Positions 25,016-34,835 are shown, numbered from the stretch's first letter. The stretch is 64,000 bases of DNA from UBA2882 sp051877575 (GCA_051877575.1 JBJEJA010000044.1:20645-84644), one strand, 5' to 3'. Notes: generated by a model not told the origin, from the sequence alone. Made by a program: numbers and translations.

Positions 25016-26568
25016 GCATATTAAATGTAGAACATTTGACCCACGGTTTCGGAGACAGGGCAATTTTTGAGGATGTTTCCTTCCGGCTGCTAAAGGGTGA
25101 GCACATCGGACTGATCGGAGCAAACGGAGAAGGAAAATCGACTTTTATGAATATCATAACCGGCAAATTGCAGCCGGATGAAGGAAAAATAGAGTGGGCG
25201 AAGCATGTACGGGTCGGATATCTGGATCAGCATACGGTGCTGGAGAAAGGGATGACGATACGGGATGTGCTTTCTTCGGCATTTTCTTTTTTGTACGAGC
25301 TGGAAGCGAAAATGAATGAAATGTATGAGCTGATGGCTACGGCTGATGAAATGCAGCTTGAAGAATATATGGAGGAGGTCGGAACGATTACGGATCTTTT
25401 GACCTACCATGATTTTTACCTGATTGACAGTAAGGTGGAAGAGGTGGCAAGGGCCCTGGGACTGACAGATCTGGGACTTGATCGGGATGTGACCGATTTA
25501 AGCGGCGGCCAGAGGACGAAAGTGCTTTTGGGAAAACTTCTGTTGGAAAAGCCGGATATTCTGCTGTTGGATGAGCCTACCAATTATCTGGACGCGGAGC
25601 ATATTGAATGGTTAAAGCGCTATCTGATTGATTATGAGAATGCATTTATCCTTATCTCTCACGATATTCCGTTTTTAAACAGTGTCATCAATCTGATTTA
25701 CCATATGGATCAGTTGAAATTGACCAGATATGTGGGGGACTATGATAAATTCATGGAAGTCTATGAAATGAAAAAGGCACAGTTAGAGGCGGCTTATAAC
25801 AGACAGCAGAAGGAAATTGCCGATCTCAAGGATTTTGTTGCCCGCAATAAGGCACGGGTGTCCACCAGAAACATGGCGATGTCCAGACAGAAGAAACTGG
25901 ATAAAATGGATGTGATCACCCTTGCGGCGGAAAAACCCAAACCGGAATTTTATTTTAAGGAAGCCAGAACGCCGGGGAAATATATATTTCAGACGAAGGA
26001 TTTGGTGATCGGTTATGACGAGCCTCTTTCCGTCCCGCTCAACCTGTCTATGGAAAGAAAGAGCAAAATTGCACTGATCGGTGCAAACGGTATCGGAAAG
26101 TCCACGCTGTTGAAAAGTATTCTGGGATTGATACCGCCCGTTTCGGGTTTTGCACAGCTTGGAGAATATCTGGAAATCGGTTATTTTGAGCAGGAAATGA
26201 GGCAGGATATTGATACTACCTGTATTGAAGAAATCTGGAATGAATTTCCGGGTTTCAGTCAGTATGAGGTCAGAAGCGCCCTTGCAAAATGCGGATTGAC
26301 AACCAAGCATATCGAAAGTAAGGTTAAAGTATTAAGCGGCGGAGAACAGGCGAAAGTAAGGCTTTGTAAGATTATGAACAGAGAGAGCAATATTTTGCTG
26401 TTGGATGAGCCCACCAATCATCTGGATGTGGATGCCAAATCGGAATTAAAACGTGCTCTGACGGAATATCATGGAAGTATCCTGATGGTGTGCCATGAGC
26501 CGGATTTCTACGAAGACTGGGTGACCGAGGTGTGGGATTGCAGCAAATGGACTACCAAAACCGTATAG
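25012..26568 (+). CDS. ABC-F family ATP-binding protein
   Basis: 518 residues with two ABC ATPase cassettes and no membrane domain. First cassette: GANGEGKSTFMNII, LSGGQRTKVLLGK, LLLDEPTNYLD. Second: GANGIGKSTLLKSI, LSGGEQAKVRLCK, LLLDEPTNHLDVD. A charged linker of about 80 residues (245-320) separates them. ABC-F proteins act on the ribosome, either relieving stalled translation or protecting against antibiotics. The architecture is like YbiT-type housekeeping members, but subfamily cannot be fixed by eye. Translationally coupled to ylqH. Confidence 0.93.
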   Translation: MSILNVEHLTHGFGDRAIFEDVSFRLLKGEHIGLIGANGEGKSTFMNIITGKLQPDEGKIEWAKHVRVGYLDQHTVLEKGMTIRDVLSSAFSFLYELEAKMNEMYELMATADEMQLEEYMEEVGTITDLLTYHDFYLIDSKVEEVARALGLTDLGLDRDVTDLSGGQRTKVLLGKLLLEKPDILLLDEPTNYLDAEHIEWLKRYLIDYENAFILISHDIPFLNSVINLIYHMDQLKLTRYVGDYDKFMEVYEMKKAQLEAAYNRQQKEIADLKDFVARNKARVSTRNMAMSRQKKLDKMDVITLAAEKPKPEFYFKEARTPGKYIFQTKDLVIGYDEPLSVPLNLSMERKSKIALIGANGIGKSTLLKSILGLIPPVSGFAQLGEYLEIGYFEQEMRQDIDTTCIEEIWNEFPGFSQYEVRSALAKCGLTTKHIESKVKVLSGGEQAKVRLCKIMNRESNILLLDEPTNHLDVDAKSELKRALTEYHGSILMVCHEPDFYEDWVTEVWDCSKWTTKTV

Positions 26569-26644
26569 GGAATTTCAGAGGAAATAAGAAAAACGATAAT
26601 CATACTGTGTGAAAGTAATGATGTGTGAAAGGAAGGAACAGAAA

Positions 26645-27643
26645 ATGGATGCAGGTACAATCACAATGGAGACAAATGTACAGTCGGAACAGACAGGCGG
26701 AGAGAAGAAAGGGAAAGGATTGACCGGAAGCACATTGAAGCTGATTGCGATCGGTGCCATGTTTATCGATCATTTCGCGGCAATTGTGCTGGATCGATAT
26801 TTAATAGCTTCCGGTTTCCTGAACATCATTACGGATCCGGCTCAATTATCACAGCCGGAAAATAAGCCGCTGCTGATCATTTATATGATTGATATGATTA
26901 TGCGTCTGATCGGACGTCTGGGTTTTCCGATTTTCTGTTTTTTGCTGGTTGAGGGATTTGGTTATACCAGAAGCAAAGTCAAATATGCATCGAGGCTTGC
27001 TTTATTTGCTTTGATTTCCGAGATCCCTTTTGATCTGGCTTTACATGATCAGGTATTGGAATTTACTTATCAGAATGTATTTTTCACATTGCTGATCGGG
27101 ATGCTGACCATATGGGGAATAGATACTTTTTGGAAACGAACCGATGAAAAGATCAAAGGAAAAGGCGGTATGTTCCTTCAATTGCTGGGAATTGCGGCAA
27201 TCACGGCTGTGGGTATGGCTATTGCGGAACTGCTGCGGACCGATTATGCGGCTTTGGGGATCGGAACAATTGTCGTGATGTTTTTAGCCCGCAAAAATTA
27301 TAAAGCGTGGCTGGTAATCATGTCTGCGGTTGCTGCAGAGAGTATGCTGCAATTCTACGGTCTTACCAATATGGAGGGATGGATTTTCGGCGGAATATTA
27401 TGGATTGTTTTGCTGGTCATATTTCTTGTTGCATGCAGGAAGCCGGGGAATGGCAGGGCGATGGCTGCAGGCTGCGGAATATTGACTATTGGAAATCCCA
27501 TTGAATTTACTGCATTTGCAACGGTTCCGTTGGTTGCAAACTACAACGGTAAGCGCGGATTGAAGCTGAAATATTTCTTCTATCTGTTCTATCCGCTGCA
27601 TATTCTGTTGTGGTATCTTGTCTGCGTATGGCTGGGGGTTTAG
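26645..27643 (+). CDS. TraX family membrane protein
   Basis: 332 residues with about nine hydrophobic segments. LTGSTLKLIAIGAMFIDHFA opens the membrane part, and RLIGRLGFPIFCFLLVEGF and YPLHILLWYLV are typical of TraX-like proteins, named after an F-plasmid pilin acetylase. Chromosomal Firmicute members have no known conjugation role, and I see no conjugation gene here. The ATG at 26645 follows GGAAGGAACAG; a longer frame from 26609 lacks a good site. Confidence 0.88.
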   Translation: MDAGTITMETNVQSEQTGGEKKGKGLTGSTLKLIAIGAMFIDHFAAIVLDRYLIASGFLNIITDPAQLSQPENKPLLIIYMIDMIMRLIGRLGFPIFCFLLVEGFGYTRSKVKYASRLALFALISEIPFDLALHDQVLEFTYQNVFFTLLIGMLTIWGIDTFWKRTDEKIKGKGGMFLQLLGIAAITAVGMAIAELLRTDYAALGIGTIVVMFLARKNYKAWLVIMSAVAAESMLQFYGLTNMEGWIFGGILWIVLLVIFLVACRKPGNGRAMAAGCGILTIGNPIEFTAFATVPLVANYNGKRGLKLKYFFYLFYPLHILLWYLVCVWLGV

Positions 27644-27691
27644 CAGACAATAATCTGAATTTTTTCGTGTCCGGAGAGAAAAAGGAGCGAA

Positions 27692-28096
27692 ATGAATAAT
27701 ACATACGTTGACAGACAAAACGACAGGCGGAACCATAAGCGGAATGGCAGGCAGGTCGGAGCAGCTTTTGAAGAAAAAGCCTGTTTGTTTTTGAAAGAAA
27801 AAGGTATGCGGATTTTGGAAAGAAATTTCCGGGTCAGACAGGGAGAAATTGACATCATTGCAAAGGATCGGGGAACACTGGTTTTTGTGGAAGTGAAGTA
27901 TCGCAAGGATGGTTCCAGAGGACTGCCCGAGGAAGCGGTTGATTTCAGGAAACAAAGGCAGATTTGCAGAGTTGCATTGTTTTATCTTTCTTTCCGCCAC
28001 TTACCTCTATCTACACCATGCCGGTTTGATGTGGTGGCAATCTGCGGAAATGAAGTCCGTTGGATTCCCAATGCATTTCCCTTCGTGACATCATAA
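27692..28096 (+). CDS. yraN: YraN family protein (UPF0102, endonuclease-like fold)
   Basis: 134 residues. NFRVRQGEIDIIAKDRGTLVFVEVKYR contains the E-x-D and E-V-K pattern of restriction-endonuclease-like folds. The family lies beside rnhB in many bacteria, as here at a distance of 4.7 kb. Its cellular role is not established. The ATG at 27692 follows AAAAAGGAGCG. Confidence 0.93.
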   Translation: MNNTYVDRQNDRRNHKRNGRQVGAAFEEKACLFLKEKGMRILERNFRVRQGEIDIIAKDRGTLVFVEVKYRKDGSRGLPEEAVDFRKQRQICRVALFYLSFRHLPLSTPCRFDVVAICGNEVRWIPNAFPFVTS

Positions 28097-28158
28097 AACC
28101 GCATTTATGCAGGTGTGCCCATGGGCAGCGAAAAATATAAACAGAAATGAGGATCAAG

Positions 28159-29004
28159 ATGTATCCCGTAAGAAGAAAAGAAAATGCAAAAAATCATATG
28201 ATACAAAACAGGTCCGGTGAAGTGGAGTATCTGACATTTCCGGGATTGAGTGAAATTCCGTGTATCAGACATCTTTTTTCTACCCGACTGGGCGGTGTCA
28301 GTGAAGGTATTTATGCTTCCATGAATTTAAGCTTTACCAGAGGTGATGAGGAAGAAAAGGTCAATGAGAATTTTGACAGGATTGCCGGGGTGCTGGGCGT
28401 TGGCAGAGAGCAATTTGTCTTATCCCATCAGACCCATACGGACAACATCCGTATCGTAACAAAGGATGATGCGGGATGTGGTCTGACGAAGCCTTTGGCA
28501 TATGAAAATATAGACGGTCTGATCACCAGGGAAAAGGGTCTGGTGTTATCCACATTTTATGCGGACTGCGTACCCGTTTATCTGGTGGATCCGGTTCGGG
28601 AAGTCATCGGACTTTGTCATTCCGGCTGGAAAGGAACCGTAAAAGAAATCGGAGCAAAAACTGTCCGCATGATGCAGGAAACTTTCGGATGCAACCCGGC
28701 GGATATTCACGGTGCCATTGCGCCGTCCATCTGTCAGGAATGTTATGAGGTCAGTGAAGACGTTATTGATGAGATAAAAAGGACATTTGAAAAGCCGGAA
28801 GAGCTTTTTTACGAAAAACCCAACGGCAGATATCAGTTGAATCTCTGGCGCGCCTGTGAAATCACCCTGCAAAAAGCAGGACTTAATCCGGAGCATATAG
28901 AAGTGACGGACATCTGCACCTGCTGTAATTCCGATTATTTGTTTTCACACAGGGCTTCCATGGGGAAGAGAGGTAATCTGGGGGCTTTTTTGATGCTGGT
29001 ATAA
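28159..29004 (+). CDS. pgeF: PgeF/YfiH family polyphenol oxidase (LACC1-like)
   Basis: 281 residues from the chosen ATG. STRLGGVSEG, LSHQTHTDNI, TFYADCVPVY, CHSGWKGTVKEIG and TCCNSDYLFSHRAS carry the Cys and His metal ligands of the DUF152/LACC1 fold. Members were called laccases; related proteins act as purine nucleoside enzymes, and PgeF removes misplaced L-Ser from peptidoglycan precursors in E. coli. The ATG at 28159 has an AGGATC ribosome site; the ATG at 28147 lacks one. An independent location beside prs gives no further clue. Confidence 0.92.
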   Translation: MYPVRRKENAKNHMIQNRSGEVEYLTFPGLSEIPCIRHLFSTRLGGVSEGIYASMNLSFTRGDEEEKVNENFDRIAGVLGVGREQFVLSHQTHTDNIRIVTKDDAGCGLTKPLAYENIDGLITREKGLVLSTFYADCVPVYLVDPVREVIGLCHSGWKGTVKEIGAKTVRMMQETFGCNPADIHGAIAPSICQECYEVSEDVIDEIKRTFEKPEELFYEKPNGRYQLNLWRACEITLQKAGLNPEHIEVTDICTCCNSDYLFSHRASMGKRGNLGAFLMLV

Positions 29005-29041
29005 ATCGGAAGAGAGATGAATCATTGATAGAGATACAAAC

Positions 29042-29078
29042 AAAAAAGAGGCTTCGGTATTGATATCGAAGTCTCTTT
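29042..29078 (-). terminator. Terminator of prs, possibly bidirectional
   Basis: AAAGAGGCTTCG (29045-29056) pairs with CGAAGTCTCTTT (29067-29078), with further pairs inside. On the minus strand it is followed by TTTTTTG. On the plus strand only a short T run follows, so for the PgeF-like gene it would be weaker. Confidence 0.82.
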
Positions 29079-29101
29079 CCATAGTGTAGAGATTTTGAAA
29101 T

Positions 29102-30289
29102 TTACAGATTTTCAAAATCTCTTTCATTATATTTTGCCAGAAGATCCTGAATCTTCTGGGTCGGTGTCAGGACATTGCCCATGGACAGGTCGTGGTTCAT
29201 AAAGTCAATGATGCTGGCAGTAAATTTACTCATATCGGCTTCTACAAAATAGGGCTTATCCTTGATCTCGGGCGGGAGATAAGTCAGATTGGTAACAACC
29301 ACACGGTCAAAATATTTTTTGGCATAAGCATCATCAAAAGCTTTTAACCCTTCCGTAAATAAACCAAAGGTACAGCAGATGAATACCCGCTTTGCGCCCA
29401 TCTGTTTCAGTTGCTTCGCAGTATCGATCATGCTGCCGCCGGAAGCAATCATATCATCAATGATAATCACATCTCTGCCCTGAATGTTATCGCCCAGAAA
29501 TTCGTGGGCAACAATCGGGTTTTTGCCGTTAACCACTTTGGAATAATCACGGCGTTTATAAAACATACCTGTATCAACGCCCAGAACGGAAGAGAAGTAA
29601 ACAGCGCGGTCCAAAGCACCTTCATCGGGACTGATCACGGTCATATGATCTTTATCGATGATCAAATCTTTTTCATAACGGAGCAAAGATCGGATAAACT
29701 GATAAGGTGGGGTGAAATTATCAAAGCCGCAGAGTGGTGTTGCATTTTGGACTCTCGGATCATGGGCATCAAAAGTGATGAAATTGCTGACACCCATTTG
29801 GCTTAATTCTTTCAGCGCATAAGCGCAGTCCAGAGATTCTCTGGTGCTTCTCTTGTGCTGACGACCTTCGTATAAGAACGGCATGATCACATTGATGCGG
29901 TGTGCTTTGCCGTTGCATGCGGCAATCAGTCTTTTCAGATCCTGATAGTGGTCATCGGGAGATTTGTGGTTTTCATAGCCGTTTACGGTATAGGTCAGGC
30001 TGTGATTACACACATCTACCATAATGAAAAGATCTTTACCGCGGATCGATTCGTTTAAAATCGCTTTTCCTTCTCCGGAGCCAAAACGCGGACAGACAGC
30101 GTTCACCAGATAATTGTCTTCGGAATAGCCCTGAAAAGCGGGATCATTTTTTAAGTCATTGTGTACATTTGCGCGGAAATCCACCAGATAATCATTGACC
30201 ATTCTGGCAAAATCAATACAGCTATCGGTTGCAATGATCTTCAGGGGAGCCACCGGCATGGCATTTTCAAGTACTGATAAATTAGGCAT
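29102..30289 (-). CDS. prs: Ribose-phosphate pyrophosphokinase (long form)
   Basis: 395 residues, against about 315 for ordinary bacterial PRPP synthase. Makes PRPP from ribose-5-phosphate and ATP for nucleotide, histidine and tryptophan synthesis. PFLYEGRQHKRSTRESLD corresponds to the ATP-binding loop region, FDAHDPRVQN to the catalytic metal site, and DVIIIDDMIASGGSM is the PRPP-binding motif. Extra N-terminal residues and an insert of about 30 residues account for the length; such long forms occur in Clostridia. It starts after GGAGGATACA and is divergent from the DUF512 gene. Confidence 0.95.
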   Translation of the reverse strand: MPNLSVLENAMPVAPLKIIATDSCIDFARMVNDYLVDFRANVHNDLKNDPAFQGYSEDNYLVNAVCPRFGSGEGKAILNESIRGKDLFIMVDVCNHSLTYTVNGYENHKSPDDHYQDLKRLIAACNGKAHRINVIMPFLYEGRQHKRSTRESLDCAYALKELSQMGVSNFITFDAHDPRVQNATPLCGFDNFTPPYQFIRSLLRYEKDLIIDKDHMTVISPDEGALDRAVYFSSVLGVDTGMFYKRRDYSKVVNGKNPIVAHEFLGDNIQGRDVIIIDDMIASGGSMIDTAKQLKQMGAKRVFICCTFGLFTEGLKAFDDAYAKKYFDRVVVTNLTYLPPEIKDKPYFVEADMSKFTASIIDFMNHDLSMGNVLTPTQKIQDLLAKYNERDFENL

Positions 30290-30347
30290 TGTATCCTCCG
30301 TATCTGTCGGCTTTGGATACCGGCAAAGATAAATTTCTTACTCACTT

Positions 30348-30376
30348 AATTTATCATTCTGCTAGTGACACGTCAA
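30348..30376 (-). promoter_or_regulatory. Promoter of prs
   Basis: Minus strand TTGACG (30376-30371), 17 bases, TAAATT (30353-30348). The -35 abuts the -35 of the divergent promoter. Confidence 0.55.
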
Positions 30377-30393
30377 GGAATTTCTAGTAGAAT
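30365..30393 (+). promoter_or_regulatory. Promoter of the DUF512 gene and divergent regulatory repeat
   Basis: GTGACA (30365-30370), 17 bases, TAGAAT (30388-30393). ATTCTGCTAG (30356-30365) and CTAGTAGAAT (30384-30393) form an inverted repeat with one mismatch across both promoters. Confidence 0.62.
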
Positions 30394-30411
30394 GGATAAG
30401 AAGGAGTTGTT

Positions 30412-31755
30412 ATGAAAAAAGTAGAACACATTGTAAAAACAATAGAGCCGGACAGTATTGCGGAAGAAATGGAAATTGCGCCGGGAGATATTTTATTACA
30501 GATCAACGGTCAGGATATTGAAGATATTTTTGATTATCAATATCTGATACAGGATGAATATATAGAAGTATTGGTACAGAAGCCTGACGGGGAAGAATGG
30601 CTTTTGGAAATTGATAAGGACGAGCAGGAAGATCTGGGAATTGAATTTGAAAACGGTCTGATGGATGAATACCGTTCCTGCCATAATAAATGTATTTTCT
30701 GCTTTATTGATCAGATGCCCAAAGGAATGCGGGATACGCTTTATTTTAAAGATGACGATTCCAGACTTTCTTTTTTGCAGGGCAATTACGTGACTCTGAC
30801 CAACATGTCGGATCATGATGTGAGCCGGATCATTAAATATCATCTGGAGCCGATCAATATTTCTTTTCAGACAATGAATCCCGAACTTCGTTGCAAGATG
30901 TTGAACAATCGTTTTGCGGGGGAAGCGTTGAAAAAGGTGGATGCGTTTTATGAAGCCGGCATTGCCATGAATGGGCAGATTGTTCTGTGCAAGGGAATCA
31001 ATGACGGAGAAGAACTGGATTTCAGTATCCGTGAACTGATCAAATATCATCCATATCTGGAAAGTGTTTCCGTGGTGCCTGTGGGATTGTCCAAATTCAG
31101 GGAAGGGCTGTATCCGTTGGAGCCTTTTCAAAAGGAAGATGCGGAAAATGTCCTGGAGATCATTCATAAATGGCAGAAATATATGTATGATAAATATGGG
31201 ACACATTTTATTCATGCCAGTGATGAATGGTATCTTCTGGCAGAGGAGCCTTTGCCGCCGGAGGAAAACTATGACGGCTACCTGCAGCTGGAAAACGGTG
31301 TGGGCATGCTGACTTTGTTGAAGACAGAGTTTAGAGAGGCTTTGGAAGAAGAAATAGCAAAAGCAAACGGAAAGCCGGATGAGAGTAAGTGTGAAGAATT
31401 GACCCTTGTGACGGGAAAGTTAGCATATGCTACCATTAAGGAACTGGCGGATGAACTGATGAAGTGGTTTCCGGGGATGCAGCTTCATGTAGTACCCATT
31501 ACCAATGAATTCTTTGGGGAAATGATTACCGTTTCCGGACTTCTGACAGGACAGGATATCATCGCTCAGCTAAAAGGGAAGCATTTGGGAACGAGAATTT
31601 TGCTGCCGCAGAATGTATTGAGGAGCGGGGAAAATTATTTTCTGGATGATATTACGCTGCCGCAGATGGAAGAAACTTTACAAGTCAGGGCAGATATTGT
31701 AAAATCAAGCGGGCAGGATTTTGTCCGTGCAATTCTTTATGGGTCGGAAGCATAA
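30412..31755 (+). CDS. DUF512 family iron-sulfur protein with N-terminal PDZ-like domain
   Basis: 447 residues, function unknown. N-terminal PDZ-like region (about residues 3-70, EEMEIAPGDILLQINGQDI), then Cys90, Cys94 and Cys97 in CHNKCIFC, a radical-SAM-type CxxxCxxC. A TIM-barrel-like middle follows (SFQTMNPELRCKML, VPVGLSKFREGLYPLEPF) and a C-terminal DUF512 domain. Often located near der in Clostridia, as here (32 bases upstream). Starts after AAGGAG. Whether it is a true radical SAM enzyme is unproven. Confidence 0.9.
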   Translation: MKKVEHIVKTIEPDSIAEEMEIAPGDILLQINGQDIEDIFDYQYLIQDEYIEVLVQKPDGEEWLLEIDKDEQEDLGIEFENGLMDEYRSCHNKCIFCFIDQMPKGMRDTLYFKDDDSRLSFLQGNYVTLTNMSDHDVSRIIKYHLEPINISFQTMNPELRCKMLNNRFAGEALKKVDAFYEAGIAMNGQIVLCKGINDGEELDFSIRELIKYHPYLESVSVVPVGLSKFREGLYPLEPFQKEDAENVLEIIHKWQKYMYDKYGTHFIHASDEWYLLAEEPLPPEENYDGYLQLENGVGMLTLLKTEFREALEEEIAKANGKPDESKCEELTLVTGKLAYATIKELADELMKWFPGMQLHVVPITNEFFGEMITVSGLLTGQDIIAQLKGKHLGTRILLPQNVLRSGENYFLDDITLPQMEETLQVRADIVKSSGQDFVRAILYGSEA

Positions 31756-31787
31756 AAAGACCTATTGTTTAAGAACAGGAGAAAGTA

Positions 31788-33128
31788 ATGAGCAATCAAA
31801 AAGGAAAGCCTATCGTAGCTGTGGTAGGCAGACCCAATGTAGGAAAATCAACATTATTTAATGCTTTGGCCGGTTCCATGATTTCAATCGTCAAAGATAC
31901 ACCTGGTATTACCAGAGACCGCATTTATGCGGATGTGACATGGCTGAACTACAATTTTACCCTGATTGATACGGGCGGTATTGAACCGGAGTCAAAGGAT
32001 GTTATATTATCACAAATGCGGGAGCAGGCACAGATCGCCATTGATACTGCCGATGTGATTTTATTTATGGTGGATGTCAAACAGGGGCTGGTGGATGCGG
32101 ATTCAAAGGTGGCGGATATGCTGCGCCGTTCCCATAAGCCGGTTTTGCTGGTGGTAAATAAGGTGGACAATTTCCAGAAAATGATGGCGGATGTCTATGA
32201 GTTTTACAATCTGGGTATTGGTGATCCCCACGCAATTTCCGCGGCCAATCAGATGGGAATCGGAGATCTGTTGGATGAAGTGATCGCCCTCTTTCCGGAA
32301 AGCAACGGCGAGGAAGAGGAAGATGACAGACCGAAGGTTGCAATCGTTGGAAAGCCGAATGTGGGCAAAAGCTCCATAATTAATAAACTGATCGGTGAAA
32401 ATAGGCTGATCGTATCGGATATTGCGGGAACAACCAGAGATGCGGTGGATACTCCGGTAAAATACAACGGCAAAGAATATGTATTTATCGATACGGCAGG
32501 ACTGAGAAGAAAGAATAAGATCAAAGAGGAACTGGAGCGGTACATGATCGTCCGTACAGTCAGCGCCGTAGAGCGTGCCGATGTGGTGGTACTTGTCATT
32601 GATGCGGTAGAAGGCGTTACCGAGCAGGATGCCAAGATTGCCGGAATTGCCCATGAAAGAGGAAAGGGCATGATTATTGCGGTTAATAAATGGGATGCCA
32701 TTGAGAAAAACGATAAGACGATTTACCGGTTTACGGAAAAGGTTCGCAATACACTTTCCTTTATGCCTTATGCGGAACTGATCTTTATTTCTGCAAAAAC
32801 CGGTCAGAGATTGAATAAATTGTATGAGACCATCGATATGGTGATTGAAAATCATTCCCTGCGCGTGGCAACAGGTGTACTGAATGAAATTATGACCGAG
32901 GCAGTGGCATTACAGCAGCCGCCTTCGGACAAAGGAAAGCGTTTGAGGCTGTATTATATTACACAGGTTTCCGTAAAACCGCCGACCTTTGTGATATTTG
33001 TCAATGATAAGGAACTGATGCATTTTTCTTATCAGAGGTATATTGAGAATAAGATCAGAGAAGCCTTTGGCTTTAAAGGAACGCCGCTTCACTTCATTAT
33101 CAGGGAGCGGAAGGATAAAGATGCATAA
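31788..33128 (+). CDS. der: Ribosome biogenesis GTPase Der (EngA)
   Basis: 446 residues. Tandem GTPase domains: GRPNVGKSTLFN, DTGGIEPES and NKVD in the first, GKPNVGKSSIINKL, DTAGLRRK and NKWD in the second, then a KH-like C-terminal domain ending in LHFIIRERK. Required for 50S subunit maturation. It starts after AGGAGAAAG. Gene order der-plsY-gpsA is common in Firmicutes. Confidence 0.98.
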   Translation: MSNQKGKPIVAVVGRPNVGKSTLFNALAGSMISIVKDTPGITRDRIYADVTWLNYNFTLIDTGGIEPESKDVILSQMREQAQIAIDTADVILFMVDVKQGLVDADSKVADMLRRSHKPVLLVVNKVDNFQKMMADVYEFYNLGIGDPHAISAANQMGIGDLLDEVIALFPESNGEEEEDDRPKVAIVGKPNVGKSSIINKLIGENRLIVSDIAGTTRDAVDTPVKYNGKEYVFIDTAGLRRKNKIKEELERYMIVRTVSAVERADVVVLVIDAVEGVTEQDAKIAGIAHERGKGMIIAVNKWDAIEKNDKTIYRFTEKVRNTLSFMPYAELIFISAKTGQRLNKLYETIDMVIENHSLRVATGVLNEIMTEAVALQQPPSDKGKRLRLYYITQVSVKPPTFVIFVNDKELMHFSYQRYIENKIREAFGFKGTPLHFIIRERKDKDA

Positions 33129-33150
33129 ATAAAAGAAAGAGGAAAGTAAC

Positions 33151-33801
33151 ATGATACGTATTGTATGTTTGGCAATCGGTTATTGTTTTGGATTATTTCA
33201 GACAGCATTTATTTACGGTAAAATGCATGGGATTGATATCAGGGAACGAGGCAGCGGCAATTCCGGTACGACCAATGCCCTGAGAGTGCTCGGGAAAAAG
33301 GCCGGTCTGATCGTTTTCCTGGGGGATGCGCTGAAAGCGGTATTTGCCATGGCGCTGGTACATATTCTTTTTGTGGCAAAATATCCGGACATGGGGGCAT
33401 TGCTCCGAATCTATGCGGGCGCCGGTGTGGTTCTGGGACATAATTTCCCTTTTTATATGGGCTTTAAAGGCGGGAAGGGGATTGCAGCAACCGGTGGTAT
33501 GAGTCTCGGTATGGCATGGCAGTGTGTACTTGCCGTAGCGGCTACGTTTTTCGCAATCTTTTTTGCAACCCATTATGTTTCCCTGGGTTCTTTATGTATG
33601 TATGTGGTTTTTGTGGTTGTTTTGGCAATTATGGGGCAGATGGGATGTTTCGGGATGCCGCAGCCTTATCTGAATGAAATGTATGTGATTGCCATATTGT
33701 TGATGATCATGGCATTTGTGAGACACAGGGGTAATATTTCCCGATTGATTCACGGAAATGAGAGAAAAACTTATTTGACAAAGAAAAATAAGGAGGACTA
33801 A
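33151..33801 (+). CDS. plsY: Glycerol-3-phosphate acyltransferase PlsY
   Basis: 216 residues with five or so membrane segments. Transfers acyl groups from acyl-phosphate to glycerol-3-phosphate, the first step of phospholipid synthesis. DIRERGSGNSGTTNALRVLGKK, VLGHNFPFYMGFKGGKGIA are the three conserved loops. It lies 22 bases after der and 4 before gpsA, which supplies its substrate. Confidence 0.97.
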   Translation: MIRIVCLAIGYCFGLFQTAFIYGKMHGIDIRERGSGNSGTTNALRVLGKKAGLIVFLGDALKAVFAMALVHILFVAKYPDMGALLRIYAGAGVVLGHNFPFYMGFKGGKGIAATGGMSLGMAWQCVLAVAATFFAIFFATHYVSLGSLCMYVVFVVVLAIMGQMGCFGMPQPYLNEMYVIAILLMIMAFVRHRGNISRLIHGNERKTYLTKKNKED

Positions 33802-33805
33802 GGGA

Positions 33806-34819
33806 ATGGCGAATTACAGTGTGATCGGCGCAGGAAGCTGGGGGACGGCGCTGGCAAGAGTTTTGGCGAAGAACGGACATCAGGTAACGGTGTGGTCCAT
33901 TATGGAAGATGAAATTGCCATGCTGAAAGAAAAAAGAGAGCATGAGACAAAGCTTCCGGGGGTCAAACTGCCGGAGAACATAAATTTTACAACAGATCTG
34001 AAAGATGCCGTGGAGAATAAGGATATGCTGGTGCTGGCAGTTCCTTCTCCTTTTACCAGAAGCACTTCCAAGTCCATGGCACCCTATGTGGCAGAAGGTC
34101 AGTTGATCGTCAATGTGGCAAAGGGAATTGAAGATGTCACCTACATGACGCTGACGGATATTATTGAGGAAGAAATTCCGCAGGCATTGGTGGCTGTATT
34201 ATCCGGTCCGTCCCATGCGGAAGAAGTGGGAAAGGATATGCCCACAACACTGGTTGCGGGAGCCGCAAAAAAGGAAACGGCAGAATATATACAAAATGCA
34301 TTCATGTGTGATTTTATCAGAGTTTATACAAGTCCCGATGTGCTTGGCATCGAGTTGGGCGGAGCTTTGAAAAATGTTGTGGCACTGGCGGCCGGAATTG
34401 CAGACGGATTGGGCTGCGGTGACAATACCAAAGCAGCACTGATCACCAGAGGAATCGCGGAAATTTCGAGATTGGGAGTTGCCATGGGAGGAAAAATCGA
34501 GTCCTTTACCGGACTGACCGGTATCGGCGATCTGATCGTAACCTGTTCCTCCAAACATTCCCGTAACCGCAGAGCCGGACAGCTGATCGGACAGGGTTAT
34601 ACCTATGAACAGGCAATGGATGAAGTCAAGATGGTAGTAGAAGGTGTTTATTCCGCTAAGGCAGCGGCAGGACTTGCAAAGAAGTATCACATTTCCATGC
34701 CGATCGTGCAGGAAGTAAATGAGATCCTTTTTGAAGGAAAACCTGCAACCGAAGCAGTGAAAGACCTAATGTTCAGAGATAAGAGGAGCGAAGCAAATTC
34801 CCTGACATGGGAAGAATAA
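33806..34819 (+). CDS. gpsA: Glycerol-3-phosphate dehydrogenase [NAD(P)+]
   Basis: 337 residues. Reduces dihydroxyacetone phosphate to sn-glycerol-3-phosphate, the PlsY substrate. N-terminal GAGSWGTALARVLAKNGH is the nucleotide loop; SGPSHAEEV, the catalytic GGALKNVVALAAGI lysine segment and TGIGDLIVTCSSKHSRNRR follow. It starts after AGGAGGAC, coupled to plsY, and ends before a strong shared terminator. Confidence 0.98.
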   Translation: MANYSVIGAGSWGTALARVLAKNGHQVTVWSIMEDEIAMLKEKREHETKLPGVKLPENINFTTDLKDAVENKDMLVLAVPSPFTRSTSKSMAPYVAEGQLIVNVAKGIEDVTYMTLTDIIEEEIPQALVAVLSGPSHAEEVGKDMPTTLVAGAAKKETAEYIQNAFMCDFIRVYTSPDVLGIELGGALKNVVALAAGIADGLGCGDNTKAALITRGIAEISRLGVAMGGKIESFTGLTGIGDLIVTCSSKHSRNRRAGQLIGQGYTYEQAMDEVKMVVEGVYSAKAAAGLAKKYHISMPIVQEVNEILFEGKPATEAVKDLMFRDKRSEANSLTWEE

Positions 34820-34835
34820 AAATAATAACAGCATA

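Noticed and set aside
26645..27643. Conjugative element suggested by the TraX name
   Set aside because: No relaxase, coupling protein, integrase or attachment site nearby; TraX-like proteins are common on Firmicute chromosomes.
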